Positions 1 through 13,383 of a stretch of 64,000 nt of DNA are shown in pieces. Position 1 is the first letter of the stretch; each line of letters opens with the position of its first letter. Source of the stretch: Amanita rubescens (taxonomy: Eukaryota > Basidiomycota > Agaricomycetes > Agaricales > Amanitaceae); the NCBI GenBank assembly GCA_015039365.1, contig WION01000023.1, positions 344,927-408,926 on the forward strand, given 5' to 3'. The translations under genes were made by a program, and so were the position numbers. The notes beneath the pieces were generated by a model. It worked only from the letters and a program-made list of their open reading frames with translations, had not been told where the DNA came from and searched no databases.

Positions 1-3000
1 GAATCGTTCCTGCGTCAGGGCGCCCATCGGTTTCGTTAAGCTGTCATACAATAAATAAAGCGGACGGATGTATATATGCACTTACTCTCGAAATGTGCTA
101 GGCGATGTCAGATCTAGCGTCTGTGAAGTGTAATCTTGCAGTACCCATGCTAGCAGAACTGAGGCGTCAAGAATATGGTAAGAGGACTTTGACTCACGAA
201 AGACAGGATACTGGGTCGCATCACTGGGAGTACGACCAGATATCTGATTCAGTATGCTTAAATATGTGAACTGATACGATCTTGGTCAACCAGGAACCGT
301 AGAATTTGCGGAAAATCAAACATTGCTAATCTCTCTCGCCTGCCATTTCCTCGTTGCAGATCCCAATTCGTCACTTTTTAGACCTGAAAGCACGATCTGT
401 CCCATTTTTCCGAACAAGGGTGACTTGAGAATGCTTGGATTCATAAATTGTTCCGGAGAATGACGTCCGATGATTGAAGTGAGACGGTGGTCAATCTCCG
501 ACCGGCGCTTCTGATCAAGAAGCACGATGAGGAGAGACCGGCTATCCTTGAAATATATCTCCAAGCTGCGCGGGGAATCTGAGTATCTCTACGACATTAC
601 GTATATCGACTCACGCAACATCTCGGAAGAGAAATCGTTTGTCGCTAAATCCAGCTATCTGCGAATGAGACCTATGTGATTCAGTCGGAAAATCCTCGGT
701 CGTAAAAGGAAGCCTAAATACCATCGCTGGGCTCTCTGGGGACCATCAAGCTCAACAATACTACCGGGTACAAAAAACAACCGTTTTGGGGCATCATGCG
801 CATCTATAACTTCGCCTTCGTCGTTCTCGACCAGGCCATCGAGCATATAAACATGCGTCTTCCCAATAATCAACAATCCAGCTAGGGAATTGAAAATCTC
901 AAGAGAAAATCCAGCACCATGCGAAAGATACTTACGAGATGAATCTACTCCCGCGATACGAGCAACGGTTTGTACGGCCTCGATGACATCGCCGGGTTCT
1001 AGCTCGTGCCTAACCCTTCGGTGCTTATCCTCGACGATATCCTCCGCTAGCTGTCGCTCTTGACAAATACCGTTACTACAAAGCATACATGAACGAATAG
1101 TAACCGTACCTTCTATGTCGGTAGCGGTGATTTCGTACGACTCTGCCCATGGAGGGACTTCTGCCGTATGGTCTGGAGTCTTACTTCCTGCCTCCGGCGT
1201 ATCAATCTCTCTCGTGCTAGCCTCATTCATGTCTACCCTTGTACTCTGCACAAGGTCATTAGCGGGTTCCAATTTCTTCCTAACCAAAATGTCAATTGTA
1301 GCTTTAACCGCACGAGAAGGACAGCTACCGTATCCGATGTGGACCTTCCGTTTCGTCTAATCGCCACATTTTTGGTCGCGGTTGTGGCCACAATCCACGC
1401 TCCGACGTCAACGTCAACGTCCAATCGTGCAGACGCGGCACCTGTCTGCGATATTCGCGACTAGCCATTCGTTAGTCTACATCTCACATGAGAATCATAA
1501 AGCGTACAGATCCTGAAGATTCTTCCTCAACCGTTTCTTCTCCGATTCGCGTATACTACGTCTCCACTCCGCCATGCGCGTCATTGTTTTGGTCACCATA
1601 CGCTCCCCAACTTGCATGGTTATCCTTGCGGAAGAGATTCGCTGGCGCATGCTTCGATTGTCAACGGCAAGGCTTCGGTCTATATTTGGTTTTCCAGCGT
1701 ATGGATTAATAATCATCTCGGCAGATTCCAATGTGTCGAGGATCTACGAGGGTTGAGATGATATATCTTCTGAAGCCATCTGGACGTACCTCCCGTTTAA
1801 ATGTACCAGCCACGGCATTATCCAATGCCAGGGCTAACCCAAAATGATTGAGTTTCTCCAAAAGACGGATCGTAAGCTGGTTATTAACCGCTGGAACAGC
1901 AGAAATCGAAGAAACAAAAGTCTTGTACGTGCTGACGAATAGCTGCGTCGTTTGTTGAGAAGCAAACACTTGTCGAAAAGCCGGAGTTGTACTGTGCAAA
2001 CTCATCAATTCTTCCGTCAACGCTTCCATTGTTAGTTCGGGAGTCCATAAATGCTCGCTATCTGGATCGTCTTTTTAGCTTATGGCTTGTGACATGCCGA
2101 GAAACTTACCTTGAGGATCATACGTCAGTTGGCATCGTTCAGCAACGGGCCCAAGTCCAGTCTGTAACGACGCCAAAATCGTTGGGACGATATGCGTACA
2201 CCACTTGTCGTCATTCCCGTCCAGCGTTTCTTCCTGCCCAGACCTAACGCTCCCCGCTAACTGACCTGTTAGTACTCCAAACGCCGCTTTGTGCACCTTC
2301 GCATCCCAACTCGCAGGTACAACCGCCTTCAACGCGCTCCATCCGCTTACCAGCTCAAACTTGCGTATAAACGATGAGGAAAGACCAATGCTAATCCCAA
2401 TCAAGTTAATAATCTGTTCAGCAATCGTCGCAGTCGGTGTTTCACCGAGAAGCAGAAGACATATACGAGTGAGAGGAAGAACAGAGGTGAATTTGGAGTG
2501 GTATTTGGGTATTAAGAGGAGCGAGGTGAACGCGACGAGGACTTGCTCTGCTTTGCCGCGGACGTCGTTAAAGTCCATTCGCGCTACGATGGATTGAGGT
2601 GAATCGGCTTGAGGTGCATCTGCGCCAAAGAATTTACACAACGCTCGACGATCAGCGAGGCACGCACCTCCATGTAAATTAGCTGCGAGATAGGACACGA
2701 CCGGTTTGATCGTCTCGTCTCTCGAGAAATCTGCCTGACAAATCGAGTACAAAGCATTGACAACAAGCGGAGTCATATCCTTTTGATACCAATCCGTTTG
2801 CAAGACGAACAGTAATCGTCTTGCTAGGCCCAGTTTTGCCATGCGTTGCTTCATGTTGAACTTTTTATACCTGCTGCTAATGAGGAGCGTCGTAAAGTGC
2901 TCGAGGTGGGCTTGCTGAATCTCCTTTGTGCGTGTGCGACCACAAATCAAAGTCGAGCGCGATGGAGCGATAGGCGACAACGTTCACGATGGTGGACTGC

Positions 3001-5896
3001 CTATATTATGCCCTTTCTATCAGGAAAATGATCAAAGAGGGAAAGCGACAAACTCTGGAGACCGAAAGTTTATTCCCAGAAATTCAAAGATCGTTTCGAA
3101 CCCTGTCAAATTGATCAACTGCACTTTTGTTCGCAGCATCCCGACAAGGATCTCGTATCCACCTGCCTCCCAAAGTGTCATCCCAGTGAGTAAAAAAAGA
3201 ACAAAGGTGAAAGTTACGCACGCAACCTCTCCATATCCTCGGAATTCTGCCAACTATGCTTGATTCCGTCAAGCAAAACACCCAAAGATCTCGAAAGTTC
3301 ATGAGGAGCCTACACTCATAAGCTTCTCCCCCCGCAAATAGACAACCAACACTCACATTTGCGGCATAAATCAACCTCAAAGCAACAGCTGGCCCACCTA
3401 TCTTCCACAAAGCCTGATCCAAACACATAGCCCTTACCAAAACCACATCTCCTTTTACCCTAAACCGCGCCTTTCTTCCTCCATTCCCTCTCCCCTCGTT
3501 GTCATCGTCAACATCATCACCATCACGACCACCAACCTTATTACCTCTTCCTCCACTCCCGACACTAGGAAGCATAGCCCTCACACTCTGAATCATCCCC
3601 TCCCCAGGATACCCCGCGCCTCCGGTGCCACCACCCCCTCCTACAGGACCCTTCCCAACCCCAAACCTAGCCGAAATCGCAAACACAAACTGCGATTCAG
3701 GCACACAGATCCCGTCTCTAACCGCTTTAGACAAAACCGTCTCTGAGCCTGCTGCCGCTGCCGCTACCACCACCGCCAAACCTCCCTTTGACAACCTAGA
3801 CAGAGAGGAAGACGAAGAAGGAGAAGAACGAGCGTCGGGTTTTAGAGAAGAGAGGGCGAGGTTGGCTAGATACATGTTGAGAGCGGTGGATGAATCGTAT
3901 GTTAGGAATTTGATTAGGGAGGTGTCTTGGAATGTTCCTGTGTATCGGGGGCCGAGGTAGCATGTTAGTTTTAAGAGTTCGTCGGCTGGTTGGGTGGGTG
4001 GGTGCGTTAGCGGAAGGAGTAGATGTAGAGGGTTAAGTACGTACCTAGAGGTGTTGATAAGAGATAAGCAGAAGAGATACACCAGTCGGAATCGGAGGAA
4101 TCGGAGGAATCGGAGGAATCGTCGCCTAGGATGTACCATCCGGGGACTGCGATCGATTCGGTTTTAGGATAGGGAGATTGAAATGTGTCGCATAGTGCGC
4201 CGTCCACGAATATCCCTTTTGTGTGTCGGGTGTCAGCCAAGTTGAACATGAACATGCGCGATGGTACGTACGAATGTTTGGATTCACTTTGTTGGGATAA
4301 TATACAAGAGCGACGTGTGTCCACCGACATTTGACCATCTTGGTTTTACCAAAATGGATCGGCGGTGTCGACGACGTAAGACTCATCGTCCCATCCTCGT
4401 TCAACACCAGTTCAACAAACGTGCTAAACTCCGTTTTCGCGCTAAACAACGTCCAAGGGCCCGTTTTTGGTAATTCCGATATCCACAACCATATCTTTTT
4501 GCCTCTGTTAGAACACGATAGAGAAGCAACGCCACACGAAACGCACCATAAACGTAAATCCAGCAGAAGGCAACCCTCTCATTCCTTCTTCCCTAAACGC
4601 AAGCGAAGAACAACCCTCCAAAGAGAAATGATCCATCCAACGACTCTTCATCCCGACTTTTAATAAATCCAACAACTCCATATCCAACTTCCCATCGTTG
4701 ACAGGCTCGACCGTCGTCGTCGTCGTCGTCAAGGCACTCTCAAACATCTTCCTCACCTCCACCGTCTCCGCGCCCATCTCCAACAACCTCTTCAAAAGTT
4801 TCTGCAACAACTGTTTCTCTTCGGTCGAGTCTGCACCACCCTCTCCAAGATAAAACCGTTTGAAAACGGGCCCGACGAGGGAAAGCCCGCAAAGGACTGC
4901 GTGGTTTCTGTGACTGACGTGAGAGAGTTTTTCGTATAGTTTGAACATGGCGCAACGCATGAGAGACGCGTCTGGGGTGGATAGAGAGGCGATAGCGTTC
5001 CAGAGGATGAGGAGGGCGCCTGGGAGGCGGATTGTGACGCGTTGGAGGGAAGTTTCGTAGTCGTTCATGATGGCTGTGATGGAATCCATGTCGGAGCGGT
5101 GGGATCCGATCTGGGAAAAGAAGGAAGAGAAGGAAAAGTCGTGTAATGCGAGGGAGAGTAAGAGGCCTAATGTTTCTGATGTTGTTTCCGAGTCTGATAC
5201 GAGACTGAGCGTTGCGTGTGATAAGAATTCATAGCCAACGCGTGTCTTTTCGGTCGGAACGTTGAGAGTCGTAAAGGGAGTAGTAAGAAGACTCACCCTG
5301 AACCACTCTGCATTTCGTGGATGCTTGTACATCGCCTCGGACAGGATCATAAACACCAACCGCGTACTCTCCACCACGTCCGTCAACACAGATTGTTGTT
5401 CACTTTCTTCCTGGGGGGCCTCATCAACCAAGACAATAACGACGGGGGACGAATCGAGACTTTGAGGGCGGCTAACCGCGCTGGCAGACGCACCGCTGAG
5501 CGGTTGTTCCTGTACCGTCGACAACACGCTCATCAACACTAAAAGACCATCCAACTCTCTAAACACGTCTTTCGTTCTTGGATCTTGGACTAGAATCCGT
5601 TGAATCTCCGCCAGCGCATCCGTTTTGACTTTGACGTTCTCGGCCGTTTTGAGGGTCTCGACTGCGTTCCTCATGAGTTCTATCATTACATCACGCGCGA
5701 AATCTTCTAGGCCGTCGTCTTCTTCGTCTCTACTTGGGTCGAAGAAGGATGAGCCTGATCTTGAGCGACTGCTGCGGAGGAGGCTAGGTGAACGAGGGGT
5801 GTAGTAAGGGGTGTTTGGGAGGGGAAGGGAAGAAGAACGAGGAGGAGTGGAGAGATCGAAGCGGGCGCGTATTGGGGATAAGAAGTTGCGTAGCAT
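1..5896 (-). CDS. bph1: BEACH-domain protein (Bph1/LYST/ALFY type), 3' end outside the window
   Basis: Large scaffold protein of the beige/BEACH family, which acts in vesicle trafficking, membrane fusion or autophagy. The start chosen is the ATG at 5896 ([13 protein letters not shown]). A long helical N-terminal region is followed by a concanavalin-like segment (about 4490-4100) and more helical repeat sequence (3000-1330). Next come the stretch [13 protein letters not shown], a PH-BEACH domain (about 1000-722, with the element [10 protein letters not shown]) and the start of the BEACH domain ([30 protein letters not shown], then [14 protein letters not shown]). Introns I could place: 41-85, 150-197, 672-721, 1280-1328 and 1461-1507; others lie near 3020, 3210, 3340, 4300 and 5270. 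The rest of BEACH and any WD40 repeats are beyond base 1. One extra base near 2923 breaks the frame (see findings), so the copy is either mutated or carries a sequence error. Family assignment is firm. Confidence 0.9.
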
Positions 5897-5930
5897 GAAG
5901 AAGGAGTCACTGCCACCATGTACATCATTT

Positions 5931-6634
5931 TCATACATCATGCGCGTAAGATCGGTACAATTCCCACTTTCTCACTTCAACATTCAATCCATCCACCTCA
6001 GTTCCATTCATAAATTCTAATTCACATCTTAAGTAAACTGAAAGCACCGCCAACTTTGAACGAACGTACCATGTAACACGAAAAACGGTGCCACCTTCTG
6101 TGCCTCAGCGCCAGGCGTAACACTCACTCCTACCTTGAGCGCATCAGTGCACTTGAATAACCTCGTCCTAACCCACCCCTCCTCCCTTTTCAACCCATCC
6201 ACTATCTCCTCCACCCTCTTAATCCCCTCATCCACCCCCTCACCCTCCAACTCATGCGTAACAATCTCCTTCGTCGGATTCTCTACCCCCAAACTATTCG
6301 TCCTCACCGATTCCCCAGAATCCCAAACAACCTCACACGTCCTCCTATCCAACACATCCAACCTCTCCATCAAATCAGCCTCCCTCTGACTTCTCTCCTT
6401 CCGAAACCGAGTGTAACTCTCATCCTCAAACGTAGCCATATCGTCAACATCGTACAACGCAAGCCAAGAAGGTTTCTTTTCGTCCGTAGCGGAGAACCGG
6501 GCCGCCGTGAGGAATTTAGAGGGTAGGTTGTTCATACGAAGTGGGATGTGTTCATTGTCGTACCAGTCGTGGAACTCGTCGAGAGAGACGAGGGATCCTG
6601 GTTCGGAGAGGACGGCAAGGAATGCGGGAGGCAT
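5931..6634 (-). CDS. EthD-like dimeric alpha/beta-barrel protein
   Basis: Two-exon gene. Exon 1 runs 6634-6070, a 53-base intron occupies 6017-6069 (gtacgttcg...gaattag), and exon 2 ends at a TGA at 5931. Splicing turns the abrupt ending of the first exon into FVLHEF... and a tail EVRKWELYRSY, which fits the family better than reading through the intron. The N-terminal signature EFHDWYDNEHIPLR and the later READLMERLDVLDRRTCEV resemble EthD-type (dimeric ferredoxin-like barrel) proteins of basidiomycetes, whose substrate is unknown. About 216 residues, no signal peptide or membrane segment visible. It lies on the same strand as the BEACH gene, and its stop codon is only 34 bases upstream of the BEACH ATG. 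Confidence 0.7.
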
Positions 6635-6745
6635 GGTGCGTTGACCAGTTATAGGTGTCTCTCTTGCATATATAGTGCGGAATAAGGCTGTTCCGCGCTA
6701 TCATGCGCCCAACCAGATCAATACATTTCGCTACCTAAATGGTAC

Positions 6746-9700
6746 TTACTCCGACTGCGTCCCTCTACGCCTCAAGTAGAATAGCGCAAACGTGCACGCT
6801 AAAAGTCCCAGTCCAGCTAGAGCCATTCCACCGTTTGCGAAAGTTTCCGTCGCGCCTTCATCACCGTCGGCGTTGCGTATCGCGCCCTTTTCCACCATCG
6901 CTCCCTGCTTGATAAGCTGTTTTGCCGGTTCTTCATCCTTGGCTGCATCATCCGTCCCGTACCCCACTTCCCTCTCCAACATCTCAACCAACTCAGTATA
7001 TCCCTTTTGCCGTGCCACGCGCAAAGCACGACGTAACTCCTCATCACCAATCAAATCCTTCCTCGCGTCCAACAAAACCTTTACAACGTCCACCCATCCC
7101 TCATTCACACCCTGTTCCAAAGCATACTTAACCCCATTCATCGCAGCACCTCTCTCAATCATCATCTTCACCACATCCGCATATCCCCTCCTAGCAGCCA
7201 TCTCCAACGCCATTCCTTCACTCCCATTAACATCTGCCCCCTTTTCAATCAACATCTTGGCTATTTCCGGATATCCACCTATCAGAGCATCCTCGAGAGC
7301 AGTATGATCATTAGATTCACAATGGTTAACATCAAAGCTGCGATGTTCGAGCAAATGTTCGAGGGTATCTTGTCTCCCCATATATGCAGCAACTTGCAAA
7401 GCACCTTCACATCCAGACGACATGCCTCCAGCAGCTTCCAACACTTTGAGAACCTCCAAATGACCATTGAGAGATGCATTAATGACAGCTATCCCCTCCA
7501 ATCCATTTGCATCCACATTATACTTTTCCAACAATATTCTGACCAATTCAATATTTCCATTAAATGAAGCATCTGCAAGAGCCCAGTTAAGAGCATTTGA
7601 TGCATCAAGTTTTGGATGATATTGCAACTTCCAATCCATAACCTGTTCCAAGTAAAGTACACTTTGATGTTGGGTGGCACAATGAATCCCTTTGGAAAAT
7701 GCCTGATCAGTAAACATAGCCCCAGCTTCCAATAGGATCCCTGCAACCATGAACTTTCTAGTACTCAGTGCCATTTCCAATCCAGTCCCATCTGTACCTT
7801 CCTCATCCAAAAACTCAGAAGCACCATATGATTTACTACTACAAAGCAGCTTTACCATCTCCACATTTCCTTTGCTAACAGCATTCTGGAGATGATTCAT
7901 TCCCAGTAACACATGAGCACCCTTCTCAATCAAATATGAAGCAATATCCACATGGTTTCCACAAATGGCTGCATGCAAGGCATTCCCAAGCCTACTTCCT
8001 CCAACCATATTAACATCAGCCCCTCTCTCAATCAACAACTTGACCAGCTGAAAATGTCCTTCAAGACAAGCTGCTTGCAATGGTGTCCCAAGCTCTTCAG
8101 AATACAAATCAACATCAGCTCCATTGTCCAACAAACATTGTACAACTTGGGTATTCCCATGAAAAGAAGCTTGGTGTAATGGTGCACCACAAGAAAAATT
8201 ATTACTACCCAAGTTGGGGTCAGCCCCTTCATAAATGAGAAGCTGGACAACAGAGGCATTGTGACCACAGCTAGAAGCACAGTGCAGTGGTGTAAGTCCC
8301 CTCTGATCAAATATATTAATTTCAGCACCATTTCTGATCAAGAACTGGATGATCTCGGAATGGCCATACATTGCACCAGAATGAAGAGCTGTACCTCCTC
8401 TCCAGCCTTTTTGGTTTACATCAACACCTCTTTTAAGCAAAAGTTGGAGTATATTCAAGTGTTTCTTGTATACTCCATATTGGAAGGCTGATGTGTTGTC
8501 CTGCTCATGAGTTGCATGGACATCTGCTCCATGGTCCAACAATAAAATCACAATGTCTATATAACCTATATGTGATGCAGCAAGCAAAGCTTTGTTCAAG
8601 TCTAAATCAACAACATTGGCTTCCCAGTCTGTTTCTAGCAACCACTTGACAATTTTGACAGCACCCAATAAAGCAGCATAAACCAAAGGTGATTCAGGTT
8701 CCCTGATATGTGTTGAATAATCCTCATCATCAAGAAACTCATAACTTGTGAGTTGCTTCCCATTGTTTTCTGGCTCAAAAAGTGGTTTAAGCATTTCCGT
8801 GATTTCATCATCATGACCTAAATCACCAGCAACAATATGTGAAGGCCAATATGCAGAACAATATTTCTGAAGAGGAAATGAATCAAAGTGAAAAGATTTG
8901 ATGCACATTTTGGCAATGTATGCATGACATGTTTTTAGATCTGGCAAGATATTTCTGGTAAGATATTCCTTCACAGAAGCATGTGCCAAGGCAATTTTAT
9001 CATCTCCAGTCCTCTTAACAAGACTGGAACAAATTAAGAACACATCCTCAGAGTGCAACAATTTTTTCTCTGCACTCAAACTTTGGGACTCTTCATCAAA
9101 TTCAAGTACAGATGCAAGTTCCCCCAATGTCAGTTGTGAACATCCATAACTGACCCAGATTAACAATTTTATAGTGTTGGGTTTTTCCCATTCTGGTATC
9201 TTTTCAAAAATTTTATCATATGTCTCCTTCAAAGTCTTTGGAAGCCCATTGAGCCTTAGAGCATTCATTGTGATACTTGATCTTTTGAGTTCATCCAACT
9301 GGCATGATACCCATCTGAACATGCCATTAGCCTCTTTTGTTAATGTTTTATGGATCAAATCACAGCCATCCTGACCCCATTTCTGAAGATGTACATGATG
9401 GGACAGTTCATGGGCAACATAAGCTTGTATGTCACCATCTACTGGCATAGTAGCTAGATCCACCTCAAGTAGTTCCATTTGTGCAAAAAAGGCAATTATG
9501 GACTGCTCTTTCCTGGAAGTGACCAAGATATGGCAGTTTGCCAATCCCCATCCTCTTATAGCCTGAATCAACTGCAAAATATCATCAAGTTCCCTGCATT
9601 CATCCAAGGCATCCATTATCAAATATACATCCTGAGAGCAAGATAGCATCTCTTTCAATGCATTTTTAAGCATATCATATGTTGGTTTAAAATGAGAATT

Positions 9701-11257
9701 TCCTTCATGAAGTGCCTCCAAAATAATGCCTTCTTCAGGGGCAGCAGAAGAATAGAGAGTAGAAACAAGTGAACAGAGGAGACCTCGGTATGTCTGCTGA
9801 AAATGTTCATTTATGGTGTCAAAATAGAAAAAAGCCAGTTTTTGAGATTGTTTCATGGTAATCTGGATGTCCTGGATTATTGTAGAGCTAGCAAGAGTGT
9901 AAGGTCAGTTTACAACACAAAATATAATGTAGCCTTTACCAAAGGATAGTCTTTCCTGACCCAGCTGTGGATATTTCAGAGCTTGAAGAATGATGTTTTC
10001 AGTGGTCTACTTACAAATTCCATTAAGCCACAAGAGCGAGTTTGGTTCCATCTTCCACTGTTGATATGAGCTGCTATCCAACAGCCACTTACCGGTCCCA
10101 GGATGGGATTTCTTTAGGGCATCCACATGGCTGAGGGAGGAGTCGGGGGCTGACAGCCATTTCCGGACCGCTTTCCCTGATAAAACATTCATACCAGTCA
10201 CAAAGTACTGCAGACAGGATACTTACTTTTAACTACGCTTTCAGCGTGTCTCTTGAGCTTATCTAATTCCAAGAAATGAGTTGTCACTGGGTAAAAGGTA
10301 CAGTACGCACCGCAGGCCTCGTCTATTTTTTGTTCCAAGGTAATTTTGACAAAGTTCGTCTCATCTTGATTAACTGACATCATGATGCGCTGTTAGAAAA
10401 GGAACGGGGCTGAAATGTATGCACACACGTCTTATGGCAATATCTAATTGCGTCAATATCTCATTCGAGAGGGAAAGGCTCATGGCCATGGCCATGTGCC
10501 CTTCCTCGGCAGACAGCCGATTTAGCTTATCCATTGCGGTATAAATGTCGCTGTCGACGCCGGCCAGTTTTTTTATGTATTGCTCTTCGATTAGTATACA
10601 TCAGATCACGATCTGTTGGCTCGTTCAAAGCGGATACGTACTTATTCGTCCTTCTTTGATGTGCTTGGTAGCAAGGCCGAGTACGCCAAAGACATGAACT
10701 AGGATCTTGACGAGAACTTCTCGAATAGGAGGAGAAACGGCGTGCTCCAGATGAATTTTTAACCGGCCCAAAAAAGCATTTAACCAGTGAAACATGGAGA
10801 GTATATGGTCATAATCAACGCGGACACTTCGCGCCGTCTAGAGCGATATTTATGTCTCCTTCAGGTAGCTTACCGGTTTATATAATATATATGCGCACCT
10901 CGTCTAGAACCCAAATGGCGTTAAATATAGCCCTGGCAGGAGGTATTTGCTGGACAAAACGGAAATAAGTCATCCGTTCTTCGTTTTAAATAACTTAAAG
11001 CCTACTGCTGCACTGCTTTGGCCGACCACATCGGAAAGCACTTGAATACAGTTCAGAACTGGTCCAATACCTTCTCTCACGTTCTTCTTCGGCTTGAAGA
11101 AAGCTTTGAATTTCCGGTGATGTTGATCGATGCGATTGAGCAGCGTCTCGGGCGAATCAACATCATTCAAGACGCTGGTGATATCGATGCCAGTATCAGT
11201 CTTGTACTGCTGTACCGCGACTTGCCAAATGTCCGTAAATTGCGACTTGTTCGTCAT
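6746..11257 (-). CDS. Goodbye-NACHT-ankyrin STAND (NLR-like) protein with C-terminal membrane segment
   Basis: Signal-transducing ATPase of the fungal NLR-like class, roughly 1,390 residues in about nine exons. The start is the ATG at 11257 (MTNKSQFTDIWQVAVQQYK), which opens a Goodbye-type N-terminal domain with the hallmark DSPETLL and, in the next exons, PPARAIFNAIWVLDE and EVLVKILVHVFGVLGLATK. The linker HPGTGKWLLDS...SLLWLNGI leads into a spliced Walker A (GSGKTIL, around 9950-9990). Walker B is DVYLIMDALDE at about 9610. A winged-helix region follows, then many ankyrin repeats (about 8700-6950). The tail holds a hydrophobic stretch (MALAGLGLLACTFALFY, about 6826-6776) followed by LRRRG, which looks like a single C-terminal membrane anchor and is not usual in this class. 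The ankyrin exon is AT-richer than neighbouring genes. Such proteins are inferred non-self recognition/cell-death sensors; the ligand is unknown. Confidence 0.85.
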
Positions 11258-11988
11258 GGAGGCAGGGTCGATGTTCGAAAGGAACAAGATGTTGCGTACC
11301 AAATCACACTCGCGCACGACTATCCGGTCGACGCAAAAAATCCTAATCAAAGGGCATCATGGAAAACGTGCATTTGCCTGATCTGGATAATCCTCCGTAT
11401 GTAGCCCTCTTGTTTCTTTTCGGACATAACTACCGATACCGTCACGTAGCATCACGTCCAATTCTAGAACCGTTCCGATCACTACATCAAAGATAAGCTC
11501 GCAGAGTATTGGCCTTGAGATGCATCATTGAGAGGCCCGGACTCGGAGTGCATTAGACCCAGAGGTATGAAGATGGCTTTGATGCGAGTCCAAAGAACGC
11601 GCCCCCAGCACGGACCCAGCGCTATGCGCGAGAAACTATAAAATTGTGATGGTTTCGGGAGCAGTTGCCGCGCTCATCGGAGCTTTGTAGACCCGCGGGA
11701 CGCACATGATGGCAAAGAGCAAGTTGACATGACACATTCCCACGCGATTTGCATAGAAACTGAGTATAAGTACTGCCACTGCCTGCCAGCCGCTGGCGAC
11801 TACGGTAGCAGCAACTTCTCACGGAATACATGACCTTGCACTGCCTGCACCGCCTGTAGCTACCTTGTCAATTGAAACTAGCTCCAGCCACAAGTTTCGG
11901 ATCACGCGCCGTCGTGGGATGACTTTAATAAGTCAGTCCCAACGCCACCTTTCCCCCCGTCGCCCTGTTTGACCTGACCGTCTTGAAG
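11258..11988. other. Divergent intergenic region between the STAND gene and the small membrane-protein gene
   Basis: About 730 bases between two start codons on opposite strands. Only short frames with frequent stops are present. I see no convincing gene, RNA gene or long repeat; it probably carries both promoters. Confidence 0.5.
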
Positions 11989-12898
11989 ATGAGCAGTAGA
12001 GCTGCATCCAGCGTCAAAGTTACGATCCCGAAGTCTGGTTACTTCGTCGAAAAGGCTGGACCTCACTCCCAATCCTTTGTCAACCGTCGTGCCATCTACT
12101 TCGGTGAATATTTATCCTGCTTTGGGCTCCTCGACAACCTAACAACATGACCTCGCAGGAGTCGGGTTTTTCCCTTCTGGGATCAACGTCATCCTTGGCG
12201 CGATCACTTTGGGTTGGTTGGAAGGATCGTTCACGGACGGACACAGCAGTACGTCTCTACAACCTTTGAACTTATTAGAACACCGTGTTGACAAACTCAA
12301 AGTGGTTCTCCACGTTACAGCGGCTACGATACTTTCATTCGTCGTATTCATGACTCTATGTATCCTGTTCGTCTCGTTTTCATCACGGAGGAGCACCATG
12401 TTTACTCAACAAACCCGTGCAGGTTGTGGTGGTCAAGAGATGCTCCCTTGCCCTCAAGGCGTCCAATCGGCCACCTACTTCAGACGCTCCTGCTAGCGCT
12501 GATATTTGGGAGTGCGCTTCTTCGTTCTACCGTATAGTGGCCATTGTACTAATTTTCAAATTACCAGCAATCGGTTCGATCATCACCATTGACCTTCCAC
12601 ATAGTTGTCATCCAGGATTGGTAGCGGATCGTATTTCACTTCATCTTACATCGTGCGCCCTTCTCGCGACGATAGCATCATTGTCGTACCTGCCTATGAT
12701 ACCCTGTGAGTAATCAAACCTAATTTGTGACCATCATTCGCTAACAAAATACCAGTGTTTGCCACCATAGTTATCGTCTGTTACCATCTCGTCTTCCCAT
12801 CGCCAGAAAAGTCGGGGGATTCACCAGCATGGGGGACATGGGGTTCGGCAAGCGCAATAGAAAAGGGCGACGTTGACTCGGTTCTTGACGGGAAGTAA
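11989..12898 (+). CDS. Small multi-pass membrane protein of unknown function
   Basis: Five-exon model from the ATG at 11989 to a TAA at 12896-12898. Exon 1 ends in ...RRAIYF, with introns starting near 12102 (gtgaat...cgcag), 12250 (gtacgt...caaag), 12423 (gttgtg...cttcag, weakest) and 12705 (gtgagt...ccag). The joined frame stays open and encodes several hydrophobic segments: an element around GFFPSGINVILGAITLG, then ATILSFVVFMTLCILFVSF, IVAIVLIFKLPAIGSII, LATIASLSYLPMI and LFATIVIVCYHLVF. This suggests about four membrane helices with a charged C-terminus (EKGDVDSVLDGK). I do not recognise the family. The consistent hydrophobic pattern across splice sites supports a real gene. Confidence 0.55.
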
Positions 12899-13383
12899 GT
12901 ATGGACTACCATGTCCACGTGGTCGTGGGTCGCCGATAACGGAAACCGGCAAACCCTGTATGATCCACCTGGTTACCGTGGTGGTTAGCGTTCCAAATAT
13001 AACCGTTGAATGGCGGAAGTAGCCTACGTCTGGCACCTCTAAGTGAAATTTAAAATTCGAGGCTGCGCCTACAGCGGTAAACTATATCTCTTTAAGCCAA
13101 CACCGGCCCGTGAAAGTCTCAAAGCTTCCCGTCTGCGGGATGGGGATTCCGTTTGTCTATATCGTCAAAGATCCCGCGTTATTTTTCTAGTAGGTCACCG
13201 CTACGCAGCATGGCCTCTTCGCGTTGACGAATAACATCTATTCTGACCCTGACTCCCTCACCCATTTTGTCCCGGCCATCAACATAAGACACTGTTTCCG
13301 CAGATGCATTGCTGTAGAAGTCGCGAGCTTGAATCCTTCCCTCGATATCGCTTAGTTGTAACGTGTTCTAGATTCCAGTGAGC
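12899..13383. other. Intergenic region, no gene seen
   Basis: Sequence between the 3' end of the membrane-protein gene (plus) and the 3' end of the DUF6534 gene (minus). It holds only short unsupported frames. Confidence 0.4.
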
